The notes under the pieces were generated by a model. That model had not been told where the DNA came from. It ran no database searches and worked only from the letters and a program-made list of their open reading frames with translations. Made by a program: the position numbers and the translations under genes. Positions 1-10,347 of a DNA stretch of 64,000 bases are shown piece by piece. The stretch comes from Stomorhina lunata. Taxonomy: Eukaryota > Arthropoda > Insecta > Diptera > Rhiniidae. Numbering within the stretch: the stretch's first letter is position 1; each line of letters opens with the position of its first letter. The stretch spans positions 343,346 through 407,345 of the forward strand of contig OW121745.1 in assembly GCA_933228675.1 (NCBI GenBank), read 5' to 3'.

Positions 1-359
1 TTATGTTAGGAATTTTGATGTAAAATATCTAATGTAAAAAAATCACTGAGAGCTATTAATGTTAATGTTTAACAGTGGTGTTAAATCTTAACATCTGTTA
101 AATTGGAATGAGGCTTAGCTAAATTCATACATATGTATATTCAGAAACGGAATCAGTTTTTTTGTTTCTCACTCACCACTTATGTTTGTATGTATGTGGA
201 AGTTTCAGCTTATGGAGAGGCCTCTGCAACTGCTGGAGAATAATTATTAATGCTATATTTATAGATGTAAGATCATTAGGGTGATTCCAAATACTTAGGT
301 AGAACTTAAAATTAATCTAAATTAAAAATTTTAAAGGAAAATTTAACATTTAAATAATA
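1..359. other. unrecognised flank of BEL insertion
   Basis: AT-rich DNA with no supportable gene. It ends in the TAATA copy (355-359) that forms the left target-site duplication of the BEL element. It would have been continuous with the sequence at 7157 onward before insertion. Confidence 0.6.
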
Positions 360-784
360 TGTTGGGGTGAGGAATCCGCCTCGCTAATGATTTCCACTAG
401 ATTTTGAATAAAAGGAACACCAGATCAATTTCCAAACATAGATTTATTGACCTAATTCTCTTAGATTAAAATTCCTAGACAAATACACAAACATATAACA
501 ATAAGTAAAGGAATTATTTTAACAAGTAAATTACACTCACTTTTTGGTATGGAAACCACTAGAAAATGTTAAGAAAATCTTAAGGAGTGAAGACTTATCA
601 CCACGCTAGCCAGCTAAGTACAAAGTTTTAAAATAATAAAATAAAATGGAGGATCTATGTCTAGCGCGCGAAGCCTTTACTCCGAACGGATAATTTTGAC
701 ATTTCCAAAAATGATTAGATAAATTTTAAATAAGGCTAAGTAAAAAAGCTTATTATTTAAGCGGTTTTGCCAGTGGCGGCAACA
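360..784 (-). repeat. BEL 3' LTR
   Basis: It matches 6727-7151 at constant offset with no indel and no difference that I could find by eye. The last eight codons and the TAA stop of the polyprotein lie inside it (757-783). Confidence 0.95.
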
Positions 785-3700
785 TTCCCCCCCGCAGTGT
801 GACAAGAAGGATCTTCGATGGCATACTCTTCACGGAAAGCCACGTCTAAAACTGCAAGCTTCGCTACAGGCCTTTCCATGACACCGTTCTTAGTTTGAAT
901 CTTCGCACTTCTTACTTGTCCATCTTTTGCCAATCTCGTTTCAAGTACTTTTCCTCGTAGCCAAACATTTCTAGGGAGAGAAGGATCAACAATAATTACC
1001 AAGTCCCCCTGACATAAAGTTTTTTGCTTTTCGAACCATTTGGATCTACAAGTTAATGAGGGCAAATATTCAGCCAACCACCTTTTCCAAAATAAGTTCG
1101 CGTACTGTTGCGAAATACGCCAATTTTGTTTTAAAACTATGGCGCTGTCATCACAAGTTGACATCGGCTTTAGACCACTGGAACTACCCAATAGAAAATG
1201 GTTAGGAGTCAATGCCTCATCATTTTCATTATCGATGGGAACATAGGCAAGAGGCCTAGAATTTATAATGTTTTCAACCTCTATCATCATGCTCAAAAGG
1301 AGCTCATCACCCGGGGCCCTTATTGTGTTTATTTTATAAAAAACTGTTTTGACAGAGCGCACAAGTCTCTCCCAAGCACCTCCCATATGTGGAGAAGCTG
1401 GTGGATTGAAGTTCCATTTTGTTGTTGTAGTGGTAAAAGTTTTAACAAATTCATCTTGGTTGACGTCTTCAAGAGCTTCTCGAAGTTCTCGTTCCGCGCC
1501 AATAAAGTTAGTGCCGTTGTCACTAAAAAATTCAAGTGGAATTCCTCTTCGGGCCATAAAATTTCGAATGGCCAAGATGCACGAACTTGTTGTTAATGAA
1601 TAAGCAATTTCTATGTGAATTGCTCTGGTCGTCAAACATGTAAATAAACAACCGTATCTCTTCTCCTTATGTCGATTTACGTTAACCATCATGGGTCCAA
1701 AGAAGTCCAAGCCTGTATATGTAAACGGCGCCTTAAAAGATGCTAGGCGAGCACGAGGTAACTTAGCCATTTCTGGAACTTGTGGCACCACCTTGTTAAT
1801 TTTACACCACTGACAATTTCGAGTTATAGATTTAAAAACAGCACGTAGTTTAGAAATCAAATATTTTTGACGAATCTCGTTGATCACCGTTTCGTGGTTA
1901 ATATGATAATATTTTGAATGGTAGTAAAGTATAATTAAAGTTGTAATGTAGCTTGATTTGGGCAATATGATGGGATGTTTTCGTTCTTCAGCAACATTTG
2001 CATTATCAATTCTGCCATCTACTCTTAAAACTCCATATTCGTCCATGAAGGGTGATTTCGTATAAATCTCACTATTTTTCGGAATATTTGTTTTCGATTT
2101 TAAAGTAGCAATTTCTGTAGAATACTTTTCAGTCTGAGCTTGCCGGACTAAAAAGTTTTCTGCCTTTCGTAGCTCTTCAAGAGTTAACTCGCCTTTTAGT
2201 TTTGCCTCCGATCTACAATTTTCAATGAAGCGGAAAAAATAAGCGGTGGCTCGAAGCATCCTATTCCACCTTGAAAATCTCTTTTCATTTATAACGTTTT
2301 CCTTAGCAGATATTATAAACGATTTGTGTACCATTTCCTCAGGTGTAGCATCGTCGAAATTTTTTGCACCTGGCCATTCATCTTGGGGATGATATAAAAA
2401 TTCTGGTCCCTGGAACCATCTGCTAGTTATAGAAACCCGTGGGATTCGAGCCCACTTAGTGGCTTCATCTGCGACATTTTCTTTTGTTGGAGTCCATCGC
2501 CAATCATTAATGGAACTCAGTTCTAAAATTTCAGTCACACGAAAGGCTACAAATTGACTATATTTTCTATGATCAGAATTGAGCCAACTCAAAACTGTTT
2601 TAGAATCTGACCAGAAAAATTTATTTTTGATCGTGATTTTGTGATTATCGCAAATAAATTTTCCAAACCTAGCACCTATTAGTGCGGCCATAAGTTCAAG
2701 TCGTGGAACCGAAGTTATTTTCATTGGGGCGACTCTTGTTTTAGAACCTATTAATGAACAAAATACTGTTTCATTTTTAACCAGACGAAAGTAGCACACA
2801 GCGGCATATCCGTCCTTACTAGCATCCACAAAAGTATGTAGCTGCACATCGATGCCATCGTAATTTAGTAAACATTTTAAATAGCAGCGGTGAATTTTAA
2901 TTTGTTGAATGTCTGGTAAAATTGAGACCCACTGTATCCATTTTGCCATAAGCTCATCAGAAATTTCTTCGTCCCAATCTGTTTTACACCGCCATACTTC
3001 TTGAAGAAGGATTTTAACATACATGATAATATTCCCAATAAGACCAAGGGGGTCATAGATGGACATTACTAAACGAAGCATTTCGCGCTTAGTTGGTATT
3101 TTTCTACAGCAAAATATCTCACTGCTTATAAACCGCGGTGCAATTTTAAACGTAATAACGTCTTCTTTGTGTTCCCAAAACACCCCAAGAACTTTGTCTA
3201 CTTTGTTTTCTTCATTAAAGTTCAAACATTTTTCACTAGTAGAAGATATGTTGGACACTGTGTTCATCACCTCCTCATTGTTTGAAATCCAATTTCGAAT
3301 ATTAAATCCACATTGTTGGTGAATAAATTTTACCTCCGAAACTAAATCTGTAGCCTCTTGTGGAGTGTCAACCGATTCTAAAAAGTCATCAACATAATGA
3401 TTTTCTTTTATTGACCTTGAAGCCACAGGGTATTTATTTTCATATTGAGTGGCATTAAAATTTTTAATATATTGAGAAATGCTAGGAGCACACGAAGCTC
3501 CGAAAATCATTACGTCCATTACATATACATCAGGCTGCTTAGATTGGTCACAATCACGCCATAAAAATCTTTGAACATCTCTGTCTTCAGGCCTAATAAA
3601 AATCTGATGAAACATTTCTTCTATGTCACCACAGACAGCAACTGCTTTCAACCGAAATGAAAATAAAATGGCTGGCAAAGATGACAGCAGGTCAGGTCCC

Positions 3701-6621
3701 TTTAGTAGAAACGAGTTCAAGGAGACTCCATTCGATTTAGCCGCAGCATCCCAAACGACACGAGATTTACCGGGCTTATTTTTGTTAAAAACTGCAAAAA
3801 TGGGCAGATACCACTCTTTACCACCACTGTGCGATAATTCTTTACGGTTTAATTTTCGTATATAACCCTTGGAGGTGTATTTTTCAATTGTATTTTTAAA
3901 AATATTAAGAAGTTCAGAATCATGCAATAATTTTCGCTCTAAGCATAGCAGACGCCTTAGAGCCATATCATAGCTATTGGGTAAACTCAAAATATCACAT
4001 TTCCACAGTAGAGGAACCTCAAAATGTCCGTCTTCTCTTTGTCTTGTGTAATTTTTTAAAAGACTAAGGGCACGCTCATCACCTTTACTAACTAGTGGAT
4101 CTTTACAACAAATCCCTAAGCTATCCAGGGAATAAAAACTCTTCACTAGTTCATCTAACCCTTCATCACTTTCACTGCACTCACAAATATGGTAATTAAA
4201 TTGCTTACTTGGTTTTGCGTTTGAAGAAATAGCTCCATAAATCATCCATCCAATCTTTGTATTTACTGCTACAGGTTCATGAGGACCACCTTGCCTCATA
4301 TTTGTAGAAATTCCCAAATTGAAATGGTTGAGGCCAATAAGTATCTTAGGCACAGCATCACTATAGCTTTTTATTGGCAAATTTCTTAAATGATGAAATT
4401 TGTTTGCCAATTTTTTATAATCCAGAGACTGTGTGGGTAAATCTAATTTACTTACAGTACATACATTAATCGTCACCTTTTTGTTTTTGTTGTAGCCTGA
4501 AATACGTATTGTTAATTTTTTGGAACTGTTTTCACATCTTTCAATACCTCCAGTCCACTTGAGCCATAGGGGGCTAGTCGTCCCAGAAATTTCTAATTCG
4601 TCCATTAATTTTTTATCCATTAAACTAATGGAGGAACCTTCGTCAATAAATGCGAAGGTTTTTATATCTTTATTTTTTCCATGAACTGTCACTGGTATTA
4701 TTTTAAATAAAATTTCTTTCACTTTAGAATTATGTGTATTAATATTTTCACTTCTGGTTAAACTATTTTGATTGTTTATCTTTGGCTCTTGATTGTTGTT
4801 ATTTGTTGTCCCTTCATTAGAATATCGGTGTAAAGAAGAATGATGATAATATTGACACCCTTCCACTCCACATTGTACTCTTTTCTTGCATTCTCCAAAA
4901 TGTTTACACAAACAAATTCTACACAGTTTGTGTTCTCTTATTATATTCCATTTATCTCCACGATTAAGAGATAAGTATTTTTGACAAGTAGCAATTGATT
5001 TGCAATTGTTGTTGCTACATACAAAACATTTTCGGTGATCTTCATTATGAGTATGTACGAAAGCTTTTTTATTGCTGTTACTAACAGTGTGGGACTTTTG
5101 TCTGTTAACATGGGAAGAGCTTTCAACTGTTATACATGTAGCAGAAATTCCAATGTTAAAAATCCAATTGGAGAATTCATACATGTTAGGATTTTTATTT
5201 TGATTTAACAGCTGTAATTTTTGTGTACCCCATTGTAATTGAAAAGATGGTGGTAATTTTTGTACTAATTCTTGGAGAAGTGAAGTATTATTGATTTCAT
5301 TATTTAAATTGGAAGCTTCAATTGTTGCAATTAAACTCTTTACGTTAATTGCAAATGTGGTAAATGAAGGTAAGTTATTTTCATCTACTGGGGGTGTTAA
5401 TTTAATTCGATTTTTTATAGAGTTTACTATATTTTCTGGTTGGCCGTACAAAAGCTTCAAAATTGACATGACCCAATTGACATTGGATGGGTGTACTAGT
5501 ACGTGTTGAACTTTTTTTAATGCTTCTCCGGTAAGTGATTTTTGTAACCTTATGAGGTTTTCGGCTTCCGTGAATCCACAGATATTAGTGGACCATTCAA
5601 ATGTGGACGAAAACAAGGGCCATTCTTCTGGTTGGCCGGAGAAGGCAGGGAGTTCTTTCGGCAAAGATTGACGTGCTTGAAGCTGACCTTGACTCAAGTT
5701 TTGGTTATAATCTGTAAATAAATTCGGTGGTACACTTAAAGTGTTGTTTGATGTGGTTGCGTTCGGTGCATTGGAATTGAACGTGTGTTGTGTTGAATGG
5801 CCAATGGGGACCGTCATGTTTTGGCAAGGATTAAAATGATGCACATTAGAAATTATTGGTGGAATGTGGCAAGCCGTTGTGTGAGTTGTTGAAACTTGAG
5901 GTTCAAATGGGACCGATTGATAGTGAGGCTGCTGTCGTGATTGAAAGCCACTAGTGGTGGCGGGTCCCGAAGTAAAACTTGATACAGCGGGTGCAGATGA
6001 CGACATCGTAGCAGCGTTACTTATGTCCGGCAGAATATATGAACGTTTTTGCGGCATATTAATTCCACCTGAATTATTATTGTTAGATGCATTATTTATA
6101 TAAGGTGGCATGCTTAAATAAACAGTGTCTTCAGGCAGCTGAGCTGCTTGTTTGGTTGTTTTGTTTTTATTTATATTTTCAGGAGCTGCCGGTAAATCAG
6201 ACTGGACTTGTTCTGCAGAATCAAAATGGTTTGGAAGTTCATTTAACCAGCTGCGAACAGAAAATGAATGATGGGATGAGGCATCACTGTTGACCTCCTG
6301 TTCATGTTGGTTTATTATTTGATACTTTTTGGAAATATATTCCATTGAAACAGTACGCTCTTCTTCTAGTCGTTGGAGTTCTAATTGTACTCTTCTGGCT
6401 GATTTATTGGAAGAGCGACTTAAGGTGCTTTTAACTGATTCTGCCGGAGGGCTCTTACAAGCAAAACATTTGAAAGTTAGGGCTGATGTTTGGTCTGATG
6501 TGGCATTTGTGCATGAAACATGATAGGTTTTTTGGCATTTTGTGCAACTTATCATATTTTGGTCAGGGGGATTAAGACACTTGGGACAGTTTGGCATTTT
6601 TTGTTGGCCTTCTAATTCCAT
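757..6621 (-). CDS. BEL/Pao Gag-Pol polyprotein with N-terminal PHD-type finger
   Basis: This is a 1,954-residue single polyprotein for particle formation, reverse transcription and integration. Visible in order: a C4HC3 PHD-like finger (C12, C15, C26, C29, H34, C37, C52, C55); a low-complexity Asn/Ser/Pro linker; a DUF1759-like Gag region at about 330-500; Cys/His-rich knuckles from C532; a retropepsin-like domain (DUF1758 type) with D660-E-G-S; reverse transcriptase with YVDD at 1076-1079; a Peptidase_A17/RNase H-type region with FVDAS around D1266; an integrase HHCC domain at about 1560-1620; and an integrase core with D1639, D1701 and E1751. A DUF5641-like tail follows. No stop or frameshift interrupts it. 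The start is the first ATG after the leader, just below a GTAAGT splice-donor-like motif (6626-6631, minus). The frame runs through the polypurine tract and stops inside the 3' LTR. Confidence 0.93.
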   Translation of the reverse strand: MELEGQQKMPNCPKCLNPPDQNMISCTKCQKTYHVSCTNATSDQTSALTFKCFACKSPPAESVKSTLSRSSNKSARRVQLELQRLEEERTVSMEYISKKYQIINQHEQEVNSDASSHHSFSVRSWLNELPNHFDSAEQVQSDLPAAPENINKNKTTKQAAQLPEDTVYLSMPPYINNASNNNNSGGINMPQKRSYILPDISNAATMSSSAPAVSSFTSGPATTSGFQSRQQPHYQSVPFEPQVSTTHTTACHIPPIISNVHHFNPCQNMTVPIGHSTQHTFNSNAPNATTSNNTLSVPPNLFTDYNQNLSQGQLQARQSLPKELPAFSGQPEEWPLFSSTFEWSTNICGFTEAENLIRLQKSLTGEALKKVQHVLVHPSNVNWVMSILKLLYGQPENIVNSIKNRIKLTPPVDENNLPSFTTFAINVKSLIATIEASNLNNEINNTSLLQELVQKLPPSFQLQWGTQKLQLLNQNKNPNMYEFSNWIFNIGISATCITVESSSHVNRQKSHTVSNSNKKAFVHTHNEDHRKCFVCSNNNCKSIATCQKYLSLNRGDKWNIIREHKLCRICLCKHFGECKKRVQCGVEGCQYYHHSSLHRYSNEGTTNNNNQEPKINNQNSLTRSENINTHNSKVKEILFKIIPVTVHGKNKDIKTFAFIDEGSSISLMDKKLMDELEISGTTSPLWLKWTGGIERCENSSKKLTIRISGYNKNKKVTINVCTVSKLDLPTQSLDYKKLANKFHHLRNLPIKSYSDAVPKILIGLNHFNLGISTNMRQGGPHEPVAVNTKIGWMIYGAISSNAKPSKQFNYHICECSESDEGLDELVKSFYSLDSLGICCKDPLVSKGDERALSLLKNYTRQREDGHFEVPLLWKCDILSLPNSYDMALRRLLCLERKLLHDSELLNIFKNTIEKYTSKGYIRKLNRKELSHSGGKEWYLPIFAVFNKNKPGKSRVVWDAAAKSNGVSLNSFLLKGPDLLSSLPAILFSFRLKAVAVCGDIEEMFHQIFIRPEDRDVQRFLWRDCDQSKQPDVYVMDVMIFGASCAPSISQYIKNFNATQYENKYPVASRSIKENHYVDDFLESVDTPQEATDLVSEVKFIHQQCGFNIRNWISNNEEVMNTVSNISSTSEKCLNFNEENKVDKVLGVFWEHKEDVITFKIAPRFISSEIFCCRKIPTKREMLRLVMSIYDPLGLIGNIIMYVKILLQEVWRCKTDWDEEISDELMAKWIQWVSILPDIQQIKIHRCYLKCLLNYDGIDVQLHTFVDASKDGYAAVCYFRLVKNETVFCSLIGSKTRVAPMKITSVPRLELMAALIGARFGKFICDNHKITIKNKFFWSDSKTVLSWLNSDHRKYSQFVAFRVTEILELSSINDWRWTPTKENVADEATKWARIPRVSITSRWFQGPEFLYHPQDEWPGAKNFDDATPEEMVHKSFIISAKENVINEKRFSRWNRMLRATAYFFRFIENCRSEAKLKGELTLEELRKAENFLVRQAQTEKYSTEIATLKSKTNIPKNSEIYTKSPFMDEYGVLRVDGRIDNANVAEERKHPIILPKSSYITTLIILYYHSKYYHINHETVINEIRQKYLISKLRAVFKSITRNCQWCKINKVVPQVPEMAKLPRARLASFKAPFTYTGLDFFGPMMVNVNRHKEKRYGCLFTCLTTRAIHIEIAYSLTTSSCILAIRNFMARRGIPLEFFSDNGTNFIGAERELREALEDVNQDEFVKTFTTTTTKWNFNPPASPHMGGAWERLVRSVKTVFYKINTIRAPGDELLLSMMIEVENIINSRPLAYVPIDNENDEALTPNHFLLGSSSGLKPMSTCDDSAIVLKQNWRISQQYANLFWKRWLAEYLPSLTCRSKWFEKQKTLCQGDLVIIVDPSLPRNVWLRGKVLETRLAKDGQVRSAKIQTKNGVMERPVAKLAVLDVAFREEYAIEDPSCHTAGGNVAATGKTA
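785..797 (-). promoter_or_regulatory. BEL polypurine tract
   Basis: Read on the minus strand this is CTGCGGGGGGGAA directly before the 3' LTR, the expected place for plus-strand DNA priming. It is also coding: the G run encodes the Gly-Gly near the polyprotein C-terminus. Confidence 0.8.
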
Positions 6622-6726
6622 TTGTACTTACTGCGAGATTGGCAATGCAGGGCGCTTCTAGGCGAATCTTCAGCTTCGTCTGTTGATTTTATAGGAAACG
6701 TGTAAAACTCAAAAAGAATTTTAAAA

Positions 6727-7151
6727 TGTTGGGGTGAGGAATCCGCCTCGCTAATGATTTCCACTAGATTTTGAATAAAAGGAACACCAGATCAATTTCC
6801 AAACATAGATTTATTGACCTAATTCTCTTAGATTAAAATTCCTAGACAAATACACAAACATATAACAATAAGTAAAGGAATTATTTTAACAAGTAAATTA
6901 CACTCACTTTTTGGTATGGAAACCACTAGAAAATGTTAAGAAAATCTTAAGGAGTGAAGACTTATCACCACGCTAGCCAGCTAAGTACAAAGTTTTAAAA
7001 TAATAAAATAAAATGGAGGATCTATGTCTAGCGCGCGAAGCCTTTACTCCGAACGGATAATTTTGACATTTCCAAAAATGATTAGATAAATTTTAAATAA
7101 GGCTAAGTAAAAAAGCTTATTATTTAAGCGGTTTTGCCAGTGGCGGCAACA
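6727..7151 (-). repeat. BEL 5' LTR
   Basis: This is the upstream LTR in the element's own (minus) orientation. It is bounded on the outside by the TAATA duplication at 7152-7156. Promoter and polyadenylation signals are expected here, but I could not place them with confidence. Confidence 0.95.
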
Positions 7152-7156
7152 TAATA

Positions 7157-8369
7157 TATAAAGAAAAATAACCCAAAACGAAACTTCCAAGTGCAATATG
7201 ACTGTGATAAGTTAATATTTATTATTTTTATAGAATTTAAGATTTTTTCTAGTATAAAGATTTTTTTTTGTATATTTTGAAATTAGTTATTAGGAATACC
7301 CTAATCAATTTCAAACACCGGGTTATTTACGAATTTAAGCAATTATTTTTAATTATTCTTTTTAGCAATTTTTGGAAATTTTGTTTGTTTTTTTTTTTTT
7401 TTTTTTAAATTTTTCTTTTCGGTTTTAAATTCTATAGCAAATTATAAATTCAATTAATGCAAATTTTAATCAATGATTTAATGAAATTTTTAGCGAATTT
7501 TGACGAAATTTTTAGATTAAAATTATATAAAGTTTTTTTTTCGTAAAATTTCCACATTTTCACTTGCACTAAGAAGCTTAATATTAAGTTATTTTTTTTT
7601 TCAATTCTTTTCAATTAAGTAAAATTATCAAAATTATATGGGAACAAAAAAAGAGTGAATTAATTTCAAACTTAATTTAATTGTGTTACTTTAGATAAAA
7701 AAAAACTCGATTGCTCTTTTTTCGCTTATTTAACGGTTTTGTTTATCGGTTTTATTTATCCATAGAGTAAACTTAAGAATTTTATAAGTAGATTTAAGAA
7801 TTGTCTTTGAAAACATGATTAATTTCATTATCTTTTATGAATAAATTGAATTTCAATATGAAATGGTAAACCTTTAACATGTTTTCTTACGGAGTGATGT
7901 GAAGAGATTGAGTTAGGACAACTTATTGGGATCTTAGATGAGTTTAAGCGTCGCTAAGATCATGGTAGGGAGGGTTTTGAGGCGCGTTTCTATCCATCAA
8001 CATCTAGGATAGATATTATAAAACTTTGGAAATGACTTAGGTGAAAACTTTTAATTTATATATCTTTAATTGATCTTGTTGGGATTTTATTAACATCATT
8101 TAATTAGTATAGAGATCAATTCTGGCCCATATCGTTTACGTGTTTTTTTAGGAGTCTATAATAATTATTTATGTAGCAAATTTTAACTATTGAGGACCGA
8201 AGATATCAGAGACACGTTCCCCCCTCCCGACTGAAAGCTAGTGGCTTCAATGGCTCCTAATTGTCAAGATATCTTGGGATAGAGCTCCCAATAGCCTTTA
8301 CCATCTCAAGTTGTTTTATGCTAGTAATCAGCAGGAAATTTCTACAACTAGAAATTTGTTCGTTACAAA
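7157..8369. other. decayed LTR-like DNA
   Basis: No open frame of note. The block at 8180-8260 (a CCCCCC run, then CGACTG, GCTAGTGG and ATGGCTCC) resembles 54650-54705 in the young Gypsy LTR (CCCCCCC, ACCGGCTG, GCTAGCGG, ATGGCTCC). The block at 7900-8020 also resembles 54380-54470. I infer an old solo or partial LTR from a relative of that family, but I could not align it fully. Confidence 0.4.
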
Positions 8370-9299
8370 CTGAACTAGAACTGAACTAGAACTGAACTAG
8401 AACTAAACTAGAACTGAACTAGAACTGAACTAGAACTGAACTAGAACTGAACTAGAACTGAACTAGAACTGAACTAGAACTGAACTAGAACTGAACTAGA
8501 ACTGAACTAGAACTGAACTAGAACTGAACTAGAACTGAACTAGAACTGAACTAGAACTGAACTAGAACTGAACTAGAACTGAACTAGAACTGAACTAGAA
8601 CTGAACTAGAACTGAACTAGAACTGAACTAGAACTGAACTAGAACTGAACTAGAACTGAACTAGAACTGAACTAGAACTGAACTAGAACTGAACTAGAAC
8701 TGAACTAGAACTGAACTAGAACTGAACTAGAACTGAACTAGAACTGAACTAGAACTGAACTAGAACTGAACTAGAACTGAACTAGAACTGAACTAGAACT
8801 GAACTAGAACTGAACTAGAACTGAACTAGAACTGAACTAGAACTGAACTAGAACTGAACTAGAACTGAACTAGAACTGAACTAGAACTGAACTAGAACTG
8901 AACTAGAACTGAACTAGAACTGAACTAGAACTGAACTAGAACTGAACTAGAACTGAACTAGAACTGAACTAGAACTGAACTAGAACTGAACTAGAACTGA
9001 ACTAGAACTGAACTAGAACTGAACTAGAACTGAACTAGAACTGAACTAGAACTGAACTAGAACTGAACTAGAACTGAACTAGAACTGAACTAGAACTGAA
9101 CTAGAACTGAACTAGAACTGAACTAGAACTGAACTAGAACTGAACTAGAACTGAACTAGAACTGAACTAGAACTGAACTAGAACTGAACTAGAACTGAAC
9201 TAGAACTGAACTAGAACTGAACTAGAACTGAACTGGAACTGAACTAGAACTGAACTAGAACTGAACTAGAACTGAACTGAACTGGGACTGAACTAGAAC
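8370..9299. repeat. 11-bp minisatellite, about 85 copies
   Basis: This is a head-to-tail array of GAACTAGAACT, in effect the pentamer GAACT repeated with an A after every other copy. It is nearly homogeneous. Variants cluster at the two ends (a TAAACT unit near 8401, GGAACT near 9235, TGGGACTG near 9283), as expected of an array homogenised from the middle. There are too many units of too short a period, with no unique spacers, for a CRISPR. Confidence 0.95.
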
Positions 9300-10263
9300 C
9301 AAAAGTTAATGCGGATGTAAGGCACCTAAAGTTAAAGTGTATAAAACAAGTCATCAGTTAAAGGCCTTATTCAGCTACTAAAGTCAATAAGATAATAATA
9401 GGAGTGATGAGCATAGAGTTCCTCTTTGTTAAAGTAATAGAATAGAGTTACTTTAGGCCTAAAAGGGCTGTCGAAACGGTCAATAGATCAAAGATGATAT
9501 GTTCGTTTTGGTAGTAAAATTTTCCCTTTGTACTAATTGAAAAAATTTCTTAATTTTTCTCAAAATTTATTCGTTGAACATTGCAACCCAATTCATTATC
9601 ATCTATTCTTAATTTTGACCTGGTCTAGGCGAAGAAATTCTGATTATTTATCAGAGATTTACCAACAATTTCCAAAATACTACAAACAAATTTTTATTTT
9701 GTTATATTTTGAGTTATTTTTTTGACAAACAAAATAATAATAAATAAATAATTTTGTATCAAAAAAAATAAAAAGCTTTCGAATTGAAATATATTGGCAA
9801 CCAAACAATTTGAAAACAAAAAGAGCACAACGTAACATAACGTAATCCAGACGATTATTTTCTAAGAACTCAATTTCAGACGAACTCGTCTGCCTTCGAA
9901 ACGTTCGCCCCAGAAATCACATTAGTTAAAAGAACCTGCCATAATACATATGTACATTAGGGACTTAACTTTTTAACATTTTTAAAAATATCAAAATTTG
10001 CATAGTACAGTCCGATAGAGCATAAAAAACTATAAGGGAATGTATATTTATGTTTTCGCTAATGTCAAAAAAGTTCAACCGCGATGAAGTTTTGAAAATT
10101 TTAATTTTCTTTTTGCTTAAGAAAAATTAATATGATTATTTGAAACAAAAAATAGCTTAAATATGAAATTTAATTAATATTGAAGGAAGGTAAGAGATTT
10201 TTCTGCAAACCAAAACGTATCTTTAACCTTGTTTAATCCAAAAAACTTAAACATTGCATTAAA
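9300..10263. other. unassigned AT-rich DNA
   Basis: I see no gene. Short frames such as 9537-9725 are AT-rich with no recognisable domain. The start may continue the decayed LTR-like segment that precedes the minisatellite. Confidence 0.5.
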
Positions 10264-10347
10264 AACAACTAAGAGTGTTATATTCGGCTGTGCCGAATTT
10301 TATATAGCCACCATCAAGTTGTGTTTAATTTAGAAATATCTCTCATG
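10264..10347 (-). mobile_element. mini-me/DINE-1-like element, 3' end
   Basis: This carries the terminal signature seen in the other copies: a start like AACAACTAAGAGTG, then the hairpin ATTCGGCTGTGCCGAAT. The body resumes at 21700 on the other side of the Tc1-like insertion. The type was described in flies as mini-me/DINE-1, helentron-related non-autonomous elements. Confidence 0.6.

Larger units (their letters stand above)
360..7151 (-). mobile_element. complete BEL/Pao LTR retrotransposon
   Basis: Two 425-bp LTRs (360-784 and 6727-7151) begin TGTTGGGG and end GGCGGCAACA on the plus strand and read as identical. They are flanked by a 5-bp duplication TAATA (355-359 and 7152-7156). One uninterrupted minus-strand gag-pol frame lies between them. 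Identical LTRs and an intact frame indicate a recent, possibly still autonomous, insertion. A purine tract abuts the 3' LTR, but no TGG-initiated primer-binding site is visible next to the 5' LTR (6726 downward). Confidence 0.95.

Noticed and set aside
8370..9299. CRISPR-like array
   Set aside because: The unit is 11 bp with no unique spacers and the context is eukaryotic; it is a minisatellite.
9537..9725. 62-residue frame
   Set aside because: AT-rich, no homologous features and no splice or promoter context.
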